A stretch of DNA of 64,000 nt. It comes from Hyphobacterium sp. CCMP332. GTDB taxonomy: Bacteria; Bacteroidota; Bacteroidia; Cytophagales; CCMP332. Position 1 is the first letter of the stretch; every line of letters starts with the position of its first letter. Positions 1-8,603 of this stretch are shown here, piece by piece. The notes under the pieces were generated by a model. That model had not been told where the DNA came from. It saw only the letters and a list, made by a program, of their open reading frames with translations, and ran no database searches. The translations under genes and the position numbers were made by a program. The stretch is taken from the NCBI GenBank assembly GCA_014323545.1, contig CP058647.1:2830001-2894000 (forward strand), in the 5' to 3' direction.

Positions 1-2589
1 ATCACTGAACTGGATCGCGAGATTATCATTACCATCGAGCCGAGCGAGTTCACCATTGTCAACCAGGGTGAGCGTCAGGCGATGAACACGGAGACTTATC
101 GCGAATTTGAAGCCAATATTGGAGACTTCTACAATTTTGAAGGTTACCTCTTCTATCAATTGGCTGACAATACGGTTACCGAGGCCGATCTTGACAACGC
201 GGACCGTGCCAGACTGATCGCGCAGTGCGATGTTGCCAATGGGGTGACCACGATCATCAATTATGAAAACGATGTGACGCTGGGCGAAGATATTTTTGTG
301 CCGATCATCAAAGTGGAAGGCCAGGACAATGGCATTTTCAGAACGTTGAGAATCAGCGATGATGCTTTTGCCGAGGGCGATCCGAAATTGGTGAATCACA
401 AGAGCTATACCTTCCTTGTGCTCTCTTACGGTTACAATGCGGCAATGGCGCAGGCCAACCTGGGCGATAACGTAGGGGACCGAAAAGAGCAGCCTTTTAT
501 TCTGGGTCGTAGAAACGGTATCCGGAAAGTGGCGGTCCCGCATCCGAACGTAGGGCAGGTGCTGAACTCGGGCTATGGCGATGAGTTTGTGCTGACTGCC
601 GAGAGCGGCATTGGCAACGGGGGCAACATCCTGGAGTTTGTCGGAGGCGTGGAAGAGAGCATTTTAAACAAGACGCCATTTGAGCGTACCTACAGAGCGG
701 GCTCTGGCCCGATATCGGTGAAGGTCTACGATCCGAAGCTGGTGAAGGCCATCGACAACATGGAGCTTCGTTTGACCAGCCGATTGCAGTACAACAGCGC
801 TGATAATGATTACAAATTCCTTCCGGGCGATACGCTGGTTTCGCTGGGCAATTACACGGGACAGGAAGTGGATAACTCCTCGGGAGCCACGATCGCTTAT
901 ACGATCAGTCCTTACAAACGTCAGACTAAAGGAAGAGCGGTTGTGGTACGTGAAGTACCGGAGCTGGAGACCTCCGATAGCAAGACATTAGAGATCCGGA
1001 TGCTGAACGGGGATGAGAACGGGGCCTTTGTCCGGGATGTGATCGCGATCCGAAGAGAAGGCGGCGAGGAGAGTTACCTGGGCGGTACCAAGCGTCCGGC
1101 CAACTTCTGGCTGGAAGGCGACAGTTCATCGATAGCTCAGGCGATCGACTTTAAAGAGCATGACCTCTGGACCCTTGAAGGGAACGGGGTCGTGGTGAAG
1201 GGCGTTGTGCCGGTGAGCGCCGGTGGCGAGCAGACGGTGCCTGAGTTTGGTTTATCGGTACAGATGAGCCGCGGCTTTAACCCGGGTTTTAGAAACAGGG
1301 ATAAGGGCTTTGAGGAGAACGGCTTCCAGGACGCGAGCATTGAGTACGCCGACCGTCTTCAGGATTGGCTGATCCCGATCGATTTTAGTGATTTACCCTG
1401 GATCGGACAGGCCCCGCGTTCATTGACCACCTATGATCAGCTGGACGTGTATCAGAATGTATTGGATGGCTCCTGGAGCACCTGGTTATCGACCAAAGCG
1501 GCCTTTGCCGATGAGAGCATTGCTCCTGGCGTGGACGCAAGAAACCCCGAAGGCTGGGCCTATATGCAGGACTTGCCAAACGTGGACGTGGTCTTTACCC
1601 AGGACAGAAGCAAGTGGACGCGTTGTATGGTAGTTCAGATGGCACCGCCAACGGTGAGCATTGTGAACCCGGTGGTGAACAGGGTACAGAAAAGCGAGTT
1701 GCTGAGCGTCAACAAAGACGGGCAACCGGATGGCGCAGTGGCGGCCTTCCCAGATGGCAGCACCGATCCGGCGACAGGCTATAGCTGGTTCCCGGGTTAT
1801 GCGATCGATGTGGACAAGGGCATACGATTGAACATGGCCTTTACCGAAAACAAACTGGTCGACTCGGTGCTGGGTAACGATGGCTTGTACAACCCGACCA
1901 GCAACGATACCAATAATCACTACATCATTGTGACCAATATGGAATACGACTTTGAAGTGGCAGGACAACCGAGTGCTTACCAGCGCTTGATGGACAGCAC
2001 CTTCCAGGATCAAACCACCAGTCGAACCAGTCAGTACAGGGTGACCTACGAGGAGACCTTTAGCTGGATAGGGATGATGAAGATCAATCCGAGTTTTGCC
2101 TCGCTGCCGGTGGAAGACCGCGGCGATGTCAGGATCCGCCTGCGAGTGGACAGGGATTACGAGGCCACCGAAAATGGCGTGCCACCGACGTATACCTTTA
2201 GCACGATAGGCTCACAGGCGATCCTTGCAAGCAAGGAGAAAGCCCAAAGTGATCTGGATATCATAAGATTGGTACCGAATCCATACTACGCTTATTCGGA
2301 ATACGAACAAAGCCAGGTGGATAAAAATGTCAAGATCACCAATTTACCGGCACAGTGTACCATCTCGATCTTCTCGATGAACGGATCACTGGTGCGACAG
2401 TTCAACAGAAATGTGGCAGAAGATGTGGCCGGATTGGGTCTGAGCAGTCAGAACTGGGAGTTGACCAATGAAGAAGGCATCCCGATAGCCAGTGGCGTGT
2501 ACATCGTCCATATCGATGCCGGAGAACTCGGGGAGAAAGTGGTGAAATTCTTCCATATCAACAGACCAATTGACCTTGATACTTTCTAA
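1..2589 (+). CDS. Large surface protein with T9SS-like C-terminus, 3' part (5' end outside window)
   Basis: The reading frame is open from base 1, so the gene begins upstream; the first in-window ATG is at 82 but nothing marks it as the start. At least 863 residues are visible. The C-terminus resembles a T9SS sorting domain: an RLVPNPYYAYS segment, then short beta strands ending GVYIVHID and GEKVVKFF, but it closes with an extra RPIDLDTF tail that ordinary type A domains lack. I recognise this from memory as a conserved Bacteroidetes family usually encoded just before PorV/PorQ-like genes, which fits the gene 19 bp downstream. The role is unknown; cell-surface location is inferred. GC is about 55% in a counted line, against about 33% in the next gene, with a matching third-position shift. 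Several long antisense frames here are by-products of that composition. Confidence 0.75.
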   Translation: MTELDREIIITIEPSEFTIVNQGERQAMNTETYREFEANIGDFYNFEGYLFYQLADNTVTEADLDNADRARLIAQCDVANGVTTIINYENDVTLGEDIFVPIIKVEGQDNGIFRTLRISDDAFAEGDPKLVNHKSYTFLVLSYGYNAAMAQANLGDNVGDRKEQPFILGRRNGIRKVAVPHPNVGQVLNSGYGDEFVLTAESGIGNGGNILEFVGGVEESILNKTPFERTYRAGSGPISVKVYDPKLVKAIDNMELRLTSRLQYNSADNDYKFLPGDTLVSLGNYTGQEVDNSSGATIAYTISPYKRQTKGRAVVVREVPELETSDSKTLEIRMLNGDENGAFVRDVIAIRREGGEESYLGGTKRPANFWLEGDSSSIAQAIDFKEHDLWTLEGNGVVVKGVVPVSAGGEQTVPEFGLSVQMSRGFNPGFRNRDKGFEENGFQDASIEYADRLQDWLIPIDFSDLPWIGQAPRSLTTYDQLDVYQNVLDGSWSTWLSTKAAFADESIAPGVDARNPEGWAYMQDLPNVDVVFTQDRSKWTRCMVVQMAPPTVSIVNPVVNRVQKSELLSVNKDGQPDGAVAAFPDGSTDPATGYSWFPGYAIDVDKGIRLNMAFTENKLVDSVLGNDGLYNPTSNDTNNHYIIVTNMEYDFEVAGQPSAYQRLMDSTFQDQTTSRTSQYRVTYEETFSWIGMMKINPSFASLPVEDRGDVRIRLRVDRDYEATENGVPPTYTFSTIGSQAILASKEKAQSDLDIIRLVPNPYYAYSEYEQSQVDKNVKITNLPAQCTISIFSMNGSLVRQFNRNVAEDVAGLGLSSQNWELTNEEGIPIASGVYIVHIDAGELGEKVVKFFHINRPIDLDTF

Positions 2590-2608
2590 AAAATTGAAAT
2601 AGAGAACT

Positions 2609-3664
2609 ATGAGAAAATTCTATATATATAAGTTGATCTTTTGTTCACTTTTTATCTCTACTGCACTATTTGCAGGAAACGATAATAAAAGAGGACAAGC
2701 CGGTGCTACTGAATTATTAATAAATCCCTGGTCGAGAAGTTCGGGATTTGCAGGAGCCAATACTGCCATGGTAACAGGTGTAGAAGCTATGCGATTAAAT
2801 GTAGCCGGCCTTTCACAAATAAATAAAACAGAAGTTATTTTCAGTAATTCCAATTGGCTCGGTGGAGCTGGTGTATCGATTAATTCTGTTGGATTTGGAC
2901 AGAAATTAGGAGATAACGGCGGAGTAATGGGCGTATCCCTGATGTCCATGAATTTTGGAGAATTTATTGAAACTACTGTAGAGTTGCCGGAAGGAACTGG
3001 TAGTACTTTTAGTCCTAACTTTTTCAATATAGGATTAAGTTATTCTAAGGTATTTTCAAATAATATCTCGGGTGGTATTACGGTAAGAATTATTTCTGAA
3101 TCCATACCGCAAGCCAGTGCTCAAGGCGTTTGTTTTGACGGTGGCGTGCAATATAGAACCGGTGAAAGGAATCAGTTTAAATTCGGTGTATCCATGAGAA
3201 ACCTTGGGCCAACGATGAGATATTCGGGTGATGGTTTAAGTTTTAGAGGATCTCCTCCGCAAGGCGGTGGTGATTATCAACTTCGTCTTGATCAGAGATC
3301 GGATAAGTTTGAAATTCCATCTTTAATGAACATTGGAATATCCTATGATTTCCAGCCGGGTCTTGAACACAGAATAACTCCTGTAGCTAATTTTGTATCC
3401 AGTACTTTTACAAATGACCATATTCAGATTGGTGTAGAGTACGGATTTAAAAACTATTTAATGCTAAGAGCCGGATTTGATTACAGAGATGGTATTTTTG
3501 ATAGCGAGCTTCATACGGATGCATTTAATGGACCTGCATTTGGAGCTACCTTACAATTGCCATTTGGAATTGAAAAGGACAAATCTTTTGGTGTTGATTT
3601 TTCATACAGAACTACAGATTATTTCAGCGGAACAACTTCTGTTGGAGTAATATTATCGTTGTAA
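2609..3664 (+). CDS. PorV/PorQ-family outer-membrane protein
   Basis: This 351-residue protein has an N-terminal signal peptide (about residues 1-22, ending LFAG), then a region typical of the PorV/PorQ family: RGQAGATELLINPW, GFAGANTAMVTG and EAMRLNVAGLS. The rest alternates short amphipathic strands as in an outer-membrane beta barrel and ends in hydrophobic residues. PorV-type proteins of the type IX secretion system shuttle cargo to the attachment complex at the outer membrane. Whether this is the true PorV or one of the several related paralogues usual in Bacteroidetes cannot be told here. It follows the large surface-protein gene by 19 bp, so the two are probably co-transcribed and may be functional partners. 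A stem-loop lies downstream. Confidence 0.8.
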   Translation: MRKFYIYKLIFCSLFISTALFAGNDNKRGQAGATELLINPWSRSSGFAGANTAMVTGVEAMRLNVAGLSQINKTEVIFSNSNWLGGAGVSINSVGFGQKLGDNGGVMGVSLMSMNFGEFIETTVELPEGTGSTFSPNFFNIGLSYSKVFSNNISGGITVRIISESIPQASAQGVCFDGGVQYRTGERNQFKFGVSMRNLGPTMRYSGDGLSFRGSPPQGGGDYQLRLDQRSDKFEIPSLMNIGISYDFQPGLEHRITPVANFVSSTFTNDHIQIGVEYGFKNYLMLRAGFDYRDGIFDSELHTDAFNGPAFGATLQLPFGIEKDKSFGVDFSYRTTDYFSGTTSVGVILSL

Positions 3665-3677
3665 GAAATAATTTTTA

Positions 3678-3685
3678 TAATTTTG
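3678..3685 (+). promoter_or_regulatory. Possible -7 element (TAATTTTG) upstream of greA
   Basis: The octamer TAATTTTG fits the Bacteroidetes housekeeping -7 consensus TAnnTTTG and lies about 56 bp before the greA start. The nearest upstream TTG (3659-3661) is only 16 nt away, shorter than the usual 19-20. A transcript from here would begin at about the stem-loop at 3692-3713. The call rests on the match alone. Confidence 0.3.
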
Positions 3686-3691
3686 CATTGG

Positions 3692-3713
3692 GAACGGCCA
3701 GTAATGGCCGTTC
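3692..3713 (+). terminator. Intrinsic terminator after the PorV-like gene
   Basis: A 9-bp perfect stem (GAACGGCCA / TGGCCGTTC) with a GTAA loop is followed by TTTTATTTTAT. It lies 28 bp past the PorV-like stop codon and before greA, as expected for a rho-independent terminator. Confidence 0.75.
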
Positions 3714-3740
3714 TTTTATTTTATACATTTTACAACCGGT

Positions 3741-4208
3741 ATGGCAAATTATTATACTAAAGAAGGCTTACAAAAACTAAAAGATGAATTGCATCATTTA
3801 AAAACAAAGGTGCGTCCCGATATTTCAAAGCAAATAGCAGAAGCGAGAGACAAAGGTGATTTAAGCGAGAATGCCGAATACGACGCCGCTAAAGATGCTC
3901 AGGGTTTGGTTGAAATGAAGATTTCCCAATTGGAGTCTTTGGTAGCAGAAGCGAAAGTCCTTGATCCATCAACTTTAAACAATTCTAAAGTTTCCATTTT
4001 GACCAAAGTTAAAATTCAAAATGTTAAAAATGGAGCAGAATTTACTTATTTACTGGTCTCCGAAGAAGAAGCAGATTTGAAAAAAGGAAAAATATCGATA
4101 CAGTCACCCATTGGAAAGGGTCTAATGGGAAAAGTTAAAGGAGATGTGGCGGCGATTGAAGCTCCTGCCGGAAAAATGGAATTTAAAATCATTGATATAA
4201 GCATTTAA
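3741..4208 (+). CDS. greA: Transcription elongation factor GreA
   Basis: At 155 residues this is standard GreA length. The N-terminal half is the charged coiled coil whose tip carries GDLSENAEYDAAK (about residues 39-51). Its acidic residues D40 and E43 correspond to those that reach the RNA polymerase active site and stimulate cleavage of back-tracked RNA. The C-terminal half has the FKBP-like fold seen in this family, with the conserved SPIGKGLMGKVKGD segment. The stop codon overlaps the next gene's ATG (TAATG), so the HIT protein is translationally coupled to it. Confidence 0.95.
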   Translation: MANYYTKEGLQKLKDELHHLKTKVRPDISKQIAEARDKGDLSENAEYDAAKDAQGLVEMKISQLESLVAEAKVLDPSTLNNSKVSILTKVKIQNVKNGAEFTYLLVSEEEADLKKGKISIQSPIGKGLMGKVKGDVAAIEAPAGKMEFKIIDISI

Positions 4209-4597
4209 TGTCTGGCCTGTTTCTAAAAATAATTAAAGGAGAGATTCCTTCATACAAAGTGTATGAGGACGAAAATACCTTTGCCTTTTTAGATATCAAT
4301 CCGGCTGCCAAAGGGCATACTCTGGTTATTCCTAAAAGGGAGATTGACCTTTTATGGGATTTGGAAAATGAAGATTACAAAGCTGTTATGGATTCAGCTA
4401 AAAAAATTGCCATTGCAATTCAAAAGAGCGTAGAATGCAAAAGAGTGGGGATGGCAGTTGTGGGTTTGGAAGTTCCACATGCGCATGTTCATTTAATTCC
4501 TTTAAATGCAATGTCAGATTTCTCTTTCTCTAATAAATTGCAATTAAGCGAAGAAGAATTTAAGTCTATTCAGAAAAGAATTGTCAGGAACCTTTGA
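4208..4597 (+). CDS. HIT-family nucleotide hydrolase/transferase
   Basis: A 129-residue histidine-triad protein. The N-terminus FLKIIKGEIPSYKVYEDE and the FLDINPAAKGHTLVIPK segment are typical of the HINT/Fhit-like branch, and the catalytic triad HAHVHL occupies about residues 91-96. Family members hydrolyse nucleoside phosphoramidates or dinucleotides; the substrate here is unknown. The ATG shares one base with the greA stop. Its 3' end overlaps the 3' end of convergent ruvC by 14 bp, leaving no room for a terminator between them. Confidence 0.92.
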   Translation: MSGLFLKIIKGEIPSYKVYEDENTFAFLDINPAAKGHTLVIPKREIDLLWDLENEDYKAVMDSAKKIAIAIQKSVECKRVGMAVVGLEVPHAHVHLIPLNAMSDFSFSNKLQLSEEEFKSIQKRIVRNL

Positions 4598-5138
4598 TCC
4601 TGTCTTTGTTTTCCTCAGCAAATTTAGCCCAACTTTTACTGGATCTTTGATTAATCCCCTTTTGATAGTGATGACACATGGCGACCGCTATTGCATCAGT
4701 TGAATCCAGATAAAAATCCTCTTTTGTTTGGATTTTCAATTCTCGTATTATCATCTCGGCCACTTGTTCCTTTGAGGCATTGCCATTACCTGTAATGGAT
4801 TGTTTAACCTTTTTTGGGGCATATTCCACTACAGGGATATCTTTCTCAAGACAGGCGGCAATTGCAACTCCCTGGGCACGTCCCAATTTTAACATAGCCT
4901 GCACATTTTTGCCATAAAATTGCGCTTCAATTGCCATTTCATCGGGCATGTACTCAGTAACAATTTCTTTTATGCGATCTTGTATTTTTTTGAGTCTTAG
5001 ATGATGATCTTTATATTTATCAAGTTTTATTACACCATATTGAATTATATCCACTTTGTTTGACCTTACGCTAATAAGTGCATAACCTGTTATCTTTGTT
5101 CCGGGGTCTATTCCTAATATGATTTTATCGCTTTTCAA
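4584..5138 (-). CDS. ruvC: Crossover junction endodeoxyribonuclease RuvC
   Basis: This 184-residue protein has the RuvC fold signature: GIDPGT with D11, EAQFYGKN with E71, and the C-terminal LDSTDAIAVAMCH with D145 and D148. These are the four acidic residues that bind the two metal ions cutting Holliday junctions. RuvC works with RuvAB in recombinational repair; no ruvA or ruvB is in this window. The gene is convergent with the HIT gene (14-bp overlap). Its start lies inside the 5' end of the divergent membrane-protein gene, a 20-bp head overlap that is unusual. Confidence 0.95.
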   Translation of the reverse strand: MKSDKIILGIDPGTKITGYALISVRSNKVDIIQYGVIKLDKYKDHHLRLKKIQDRIKEIVTEYMPDEMAIEAQFYGKNVQAMLKLGRAQGVAIAACLEKDIPVVEYAPKKVKQSITGNGNASKEQVAEMIIRELKIQTKEDFYLDSTDAIAVAMCHHYQKGINQRSSKSWAKFAEENKDRIKGS

Positions 5139-6021
5139 TTCTTTTTTTTACAAAATATTTAGCAACAAGGTAATTAAGAGATATGCTAATTACGCCAAAA
5201 TTGCTATTGTAATTTTAAGTATTTGTGTAATTGCAAACCGTATATTATTTGGTGATTTGGAATTGCAATCTTTAAAGTTACAGCATATTAACATCTTTCT
5301 GACTTTGCTGCTTCTTTCACTGATTAATTTAATTATAGAAAGTAAAGCCTGGCAATATATTCTACAATCACATCAAAAAATTAATTTTAAAAATGCTTTT
5401 CGAGTAGTTTGCGAATGCTATCCAATAATGAGCTTTTCAAGTAATTTTTTTGGAGCGGTTCTTGGGAAGCAATCAATTTTTGGTACTCGAAAAGTTGGAA
5501 CCAATATTTATAAGAACATTACTTTTGGAATCTATCAAAGCATTTCTAGTATTATTATTGGCCTTTTTGCTATTGTTTATTTTGGTTTTGGAACTATTAA
5601 TGTCTTTGATAGTTGGAATGATGCTATTTATATCCTAATCGCCCTTTTTATTGTCTCCACCTTATTTACCATTGTTTTGAAGAATGGCCTGGAAAAAATT
5701 AAAATACTTTCAATGACTTCTTCCAGGTCCATTGTATATTATCTTCAATATATGTTGGTAATTCTTCACTTTTACGACCAAAGCCAATTTACATTGGCTA
5801 TTTCAATTATAGCACTGTACTTCTTAATTAAGACGTTTATACCTCTGTTAAACATTTTTGGAGGGATTGGGACACGGGAATTAACACTTTCGGTGCTTTT
5901 TACTCAATTGGGAATGGATGCCACATATATCGTATTTGGAGCAGTGATGATTTGGTTGAGTAATTTTGTATTCCCGAATATCCTTGGATTAATTTCATTT
6001 TGTAAGAGAAGATTTGCTTAG
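5119..6021 (+). CDS. LPG-synthase-like transmembrane protein (flippase/AglD-YbhN type)
   Basis: A 300-residue integral membrane protein with seven or eight hydrophobic segments. The late GGIGTREL motif (around residues 250-257) corresponds to the GG-G-RE signature of the lysylphosphatidylglycerol synthase membrane domain family (YbhN, AglD). These proteins lack the cytosolic synthase domain and are thought to act in lipid or glycolipid translocation; the function here is inferred. It is followed with an 8-bp overlap by a glycosyltransferase, which supports a glycolipid role. The ATG at 5119 overlaps the divergent ruvC start, and there is no nearby in-frame ATG, so the true start is uncertain. 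Confidence 0.75.
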   Translation: MILSLFNSFFYKIFSNKVIKRYANYAKIAIVILSICVIANRILFGDLELQSLKLQHINIFLTLLLLSLINLIIESKAWQYILQSHQKINFKNAFRVVCECYPIMSFSSNFFGAVLGKQSIFGTRKVGTNIYKNITFGIYQSISSIIIGLFAIVYFGFGTINVFDSWNDAIYILIALFIVSTLFTIVLKNGLEKIKILSMTSSRSIVYYLQYMLVILHFYDQSQFTLAISIIALYFLIKTFIPLLNIFGGIGTRELTLSVLFTQLGMDATYIVFGAVMIWLSNFVFPNILGLISFCKRRFA

Positions 6022-7132
6022 TCTCTTCGTATTTATAAATGTTTTTTACGCAGGTTTTATCCTGTATCTTATTGTTTTCTTAGTAAAACAGAAAAGTCAT
6101 TCCATTAAATTAGAAATTGACAACTTGAAGCCGGTGTCCCTTATTATTCCAATGAGAAATGAATTGGAAAACATTCCCAATTTATTGCTTGGCATTGAGG
6201 ATCTGTTTAAGAACTCTAAAAACTTTGAACTAATACTTATCGACGATAATTCGGTCGAGGCCACTTTGGAAAAACTGAAAGAATGGCATGACAATTTTGA
6301 AAATAAGGACAAAATTGAAATCCTTTCTATAAAAGATGGGATACCTTCTAAGAAAAAAGCGATTAGCAAAGCTTTGGAAAAAGCTAAATACCATTGGATC
6401 GTGCAAACGGATGCCGATTGTGAAATTACAAGCACCTGGTTTAATTCAATCCGACAAAAAAATAATGATAAATATAATCTGATTGCCGGCCCGGTAATTT
6501 TTAAGACCGAAGGTTTCTGGTCTTCTTTACTGACTGTGGAATCCTGGGCCCTGGTATTAATATCTTACCTGGGTTTTCAAAAAGAAAAACCACAAATGTG
6601 CAGTGCGGCTAATTTATGTTGGGACAGATCGGTTTTAAAAAATCAGGCTTATTCAGAAATAATTGAAATGGAGGTTCCTTCAGGAGATGATGCCTATCTT
6701 CTAAATTATTATAACTCTGTCTATCCAAAAAAGAACTATTATGAATGGAGCCGGGGGTCCTTATTAATAACCAGAGCTCCCCGTTCTTTTGCACAATTTG
6801 TAAATCAGCGATTACGCTGGGCGTCAAAATGGGGTGCGATTAAAGGACTTTCACAAAGACTCTTTCCTATTGCTTTGTGGGTTTATCATTTCCTTCACAT
6901 TTCGCTAATTCTTGCATTAAGCCTAAAAGGATATTTCCAAATTGTTTTAATCGTGATTTTGCTTAAAGCGCTTCTCGAAATGAAAATGCTCAACGAAGTG
7001 GCTAAAAACTTTGAGCATTCCATTAATTTGCTGTATGTCCTGGTATTACAATTTCTTTATTCCCCCTATGTTGTAATCTTCGGACTTTTGAGCCAATTTG
7101 CAGTTTATCGCTGGAAAAATGTAAATCGATGA
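6014..7132 (+). CDS. Family 2 glycosyltransferase, membrane-anchored
   Basis: A 372-residue GT-A fold enzyme. An N-terminal membrane helix (about 3-24) is followed by the GT2 domain with VSLIIPMRNE, LIDDNS (77-80), TDADC (DAD 133-135), SGDD (224-226) and the QRLRW acceptor motif (265-269). Two or three C-terminal membrane helices follow. The set matches processive or membrane-anchored GT2 enzymes that transfer sugars to lipid carriers; donor and acceptor are unknown. It begins with TTG and overlaps the preceding membrane-protein gene by 8 bp; no ATG fits. It shares ATGA with the next small gene. Confidence 0.88.
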   Translation: MLSLFVFINVFYAGFILYLIVFLVKQKSHSIKLEIDNLKPVSLIIPMRNELENIPNLLLGIEDLFKNSKNFELILIDDNSVEATLEKLKEWHDNFENKDKIEILSIKDGIPSKKKAISKALEKAKYHWIVQTDADCEITSTWFNSIRQKNNDKYNLIAGPVIFKTEGFWSSLLTVESWALVLISYLGFQKEKPQMCSAANLCWDRSVLKNQAYSEIIEMEVPSGDDAYLLNYYNSVYPKKNYYEWSRGSLLITRAPRSFAQFVNQRLRWASKWGAIKGLSQRLFPIALWVYHFLHISLILALSLKGYFQIVLIVILLKALLEMKMLNEVAKNFEHSINLLYVLVLQFLYSPYVVIFGLLSQFAVYRWKNVNR

Positions 7133-7383
7133 ACGATGTACAATTTGAAATACTGGACGAATTGTATTTTGTAATATCATTTAAAGATATACGTGCTTCA
7201 CTTGATATTGAAAATGATACTCTTCTTCATCAATTAAGGGAAATGGTAAAAAAAGGATGGGTAAAATGTTTTGAAAAAGAAACAGAAATAGCCATTAGCG
7301 ATATAGATTATAGCGATGAAAAATTTAAAAGCTATTTATTTTTAGCAAGTAAAAAAGGATTATTTGCACATAATTCTATTTAG
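7129..7383 (+). CDS. Small hypothetical protein, 84 aa
   Basis: A charged cytosolic protein with no signal peptide or membrane segment. Residues 15-50 (SFKDIRASLDIENDTLLHQLREMVKKGWV) look like a winged-helix fragment, where a helix-turn-helix is followed by a K-G-W strand, but this is only a visual impression. It overlaps the glycosyltransferase by 4 bp (ATGA) and lies 14 bp before the phosphatase gene, so it belongs to the same transcript. I do not recognise the family. Confidence 0.65.
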   Translation: MNDVQFEILDELYFVISFKDIRASLDIENDTLLHQLREMVKKGWVKCFEKETEIAISDIDYSDEKFKSYLFLASKKGLFAHNSI

Positions 7384-7397
7384 CTAATTCATTGAAA

Positions 7398-8603
7398 ATG
7401 GAAGAATTAAGTCGAAAACTCATAATACAGGAACTCGAGATTAACTCTCTGTTTGAGATCAGTAAATCTATCAATGAAAACAAGTCAGTTGATGAACTCT
7501 ATAGAATTTATGAACATGCCCTTAAATCACATTTGAAAATTAAGCGTCTTGCTTTGTTTGTGGAAGACGAAGCCTGGATTTGCAAGGTAAATTTTGGCAC
7601 CAGAGAGAACTTTGAGGGCGAAGAAATTCATCCGAAAGTATTGGACATCAAAGAAGAATGTCAGATTCTGAAAAATGTAATTTCTGAAGCTTATAATGGA
7701 TTTCAACTCGTTTGCCCTATTCGTCACGATAAGCACATAATCGCTTATTTACTTTTAGGAGGAATGTACGATAAAGGTAAAATAGCGATTGAAATAGACA
7801 TTCCTTTTGTACGCACATTTACAAATCTAATTGTAGTGGCAATAGAAAACCGAAGATTGGCACAAGAGGCCATAAAACAGGAAGCCGTAAAAAAGGAATT
7901 AGAGATAGCCAATCGTGTTCAATCCAATTTGTTCCCCGAATTTTTACCTACCAATGGCAAATTGACGGTCGAAGCCAGAAATATTCCTCATCAAAGCATT
8001 GGTGGAGATTATTACGATTATGTTCCATTTAATGAAGGCTTCTTTTTATGTGTGGCCGATGTCTCTGGAAAGGGTGTACCTGCAGCACTCTTAATGTCTA
8101 ATTTTCAGGCGGCATTCAGAACTCTGGTCCGGCAAACCAAAGATCTCAAGAAGATTATTCATGAACTAAATCGATTGCTGATACAGAACGCCAAGGCGGA
8201 ACTCTTTGTCACCTTCTTTTTATTCAAATTTGATGAATCAAAAAAATTAATTGAATACGTCAATGCAGGTCATAATCCAGGATTGTTGATGGCAGAAGGC
8301 ACAGTTAATGAACTGACTGCCGGAACCACTGTGCTTGGAGCTTTCGATAAACTGCCCTTCATGAATTACGAGGAAATTAAAGCGAATAAATTCAAATTGA
8401 TATTATTTTCCGATGGGGTAAGTGAAACAGAAAATGAAGACGGCGTGCATTTTGGAGAAGACAGTATCATTAAAATTCTTAAGAAATCCAGCTCAAAATC
8501 GGCCAAGGTAATTTGCGATACGATTTTAGAAGAACTCGATCATTTTAGAAAAAAGATGCCATTTAATGATGATCTGACTTTGGTTGTTTGCGATAAAACA
8601 TGA
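7398..8603 (+). CDS. GAF-like plus SpoIIE-type (PP2C) serine phosphatase
   Basis: A 401-residue protein: an N-terminal GAF-like sensory region (about 15-150), a helical linker, then a SpoIIE/RsbU-type PP2C domain. Metal-binding motifs are GGDYYDY (about 202-208) and ADVSGKG (220-226), and the C-terminus has FNDDLTLVV. Such phosphatases dephosphorylate anti-sigma-factor antagonists or other regulators in response to a signal. I chose ATG at 7398; a TTG six bases upstream (7392) is possible. It overlaps the deacetylase gene by 4 bp. The position inside a polysaccharide-related run suggests control of envelope or exopolysaccharide synthesis, an inference. Confidence 0.88.
   Translation: MEELSRKLIIQELEINSLFEISKSINENKSVDELYRIYEHALKSHLKIKRLALFVEDEAWICKVNFGTRENFEGEEIHPKVLDIKEECQILKNVISEAYNGFQLVCPIRHDKHIIAYLLLGGMYDKGKIAIEIDIPFVRTFTNLIVVAIENRRLAQEAIKQEAVKKELEIANRVQSNLFPEFLPTNGKLTVEARNIPHQSIGGDYYDYVPFNEGFFLCVADVSGKGVPAALLMSNFQAAFRTLVRQTKDLKKIIHELNRLLIQNAKAELFVTFFLFKFDESKKLIEYVNAGHNPGLLMAEGTVNELTAGTTVLGAFDKLPFMNYEEIKANKFKLILFSDGVSETENEDGVHFGEDSIIKILKKSSSKSAKVICDTILEELDHFRKKMPFNDDLTLVVCDKT

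Noticed and set aside
1486-2013. A 175-residue open frame on the minus strand
   Set aside because: It lies fully inside the GC-rich surface-protein gene, has no recognisable motif and is one of several antisense frames there explained by base composition.
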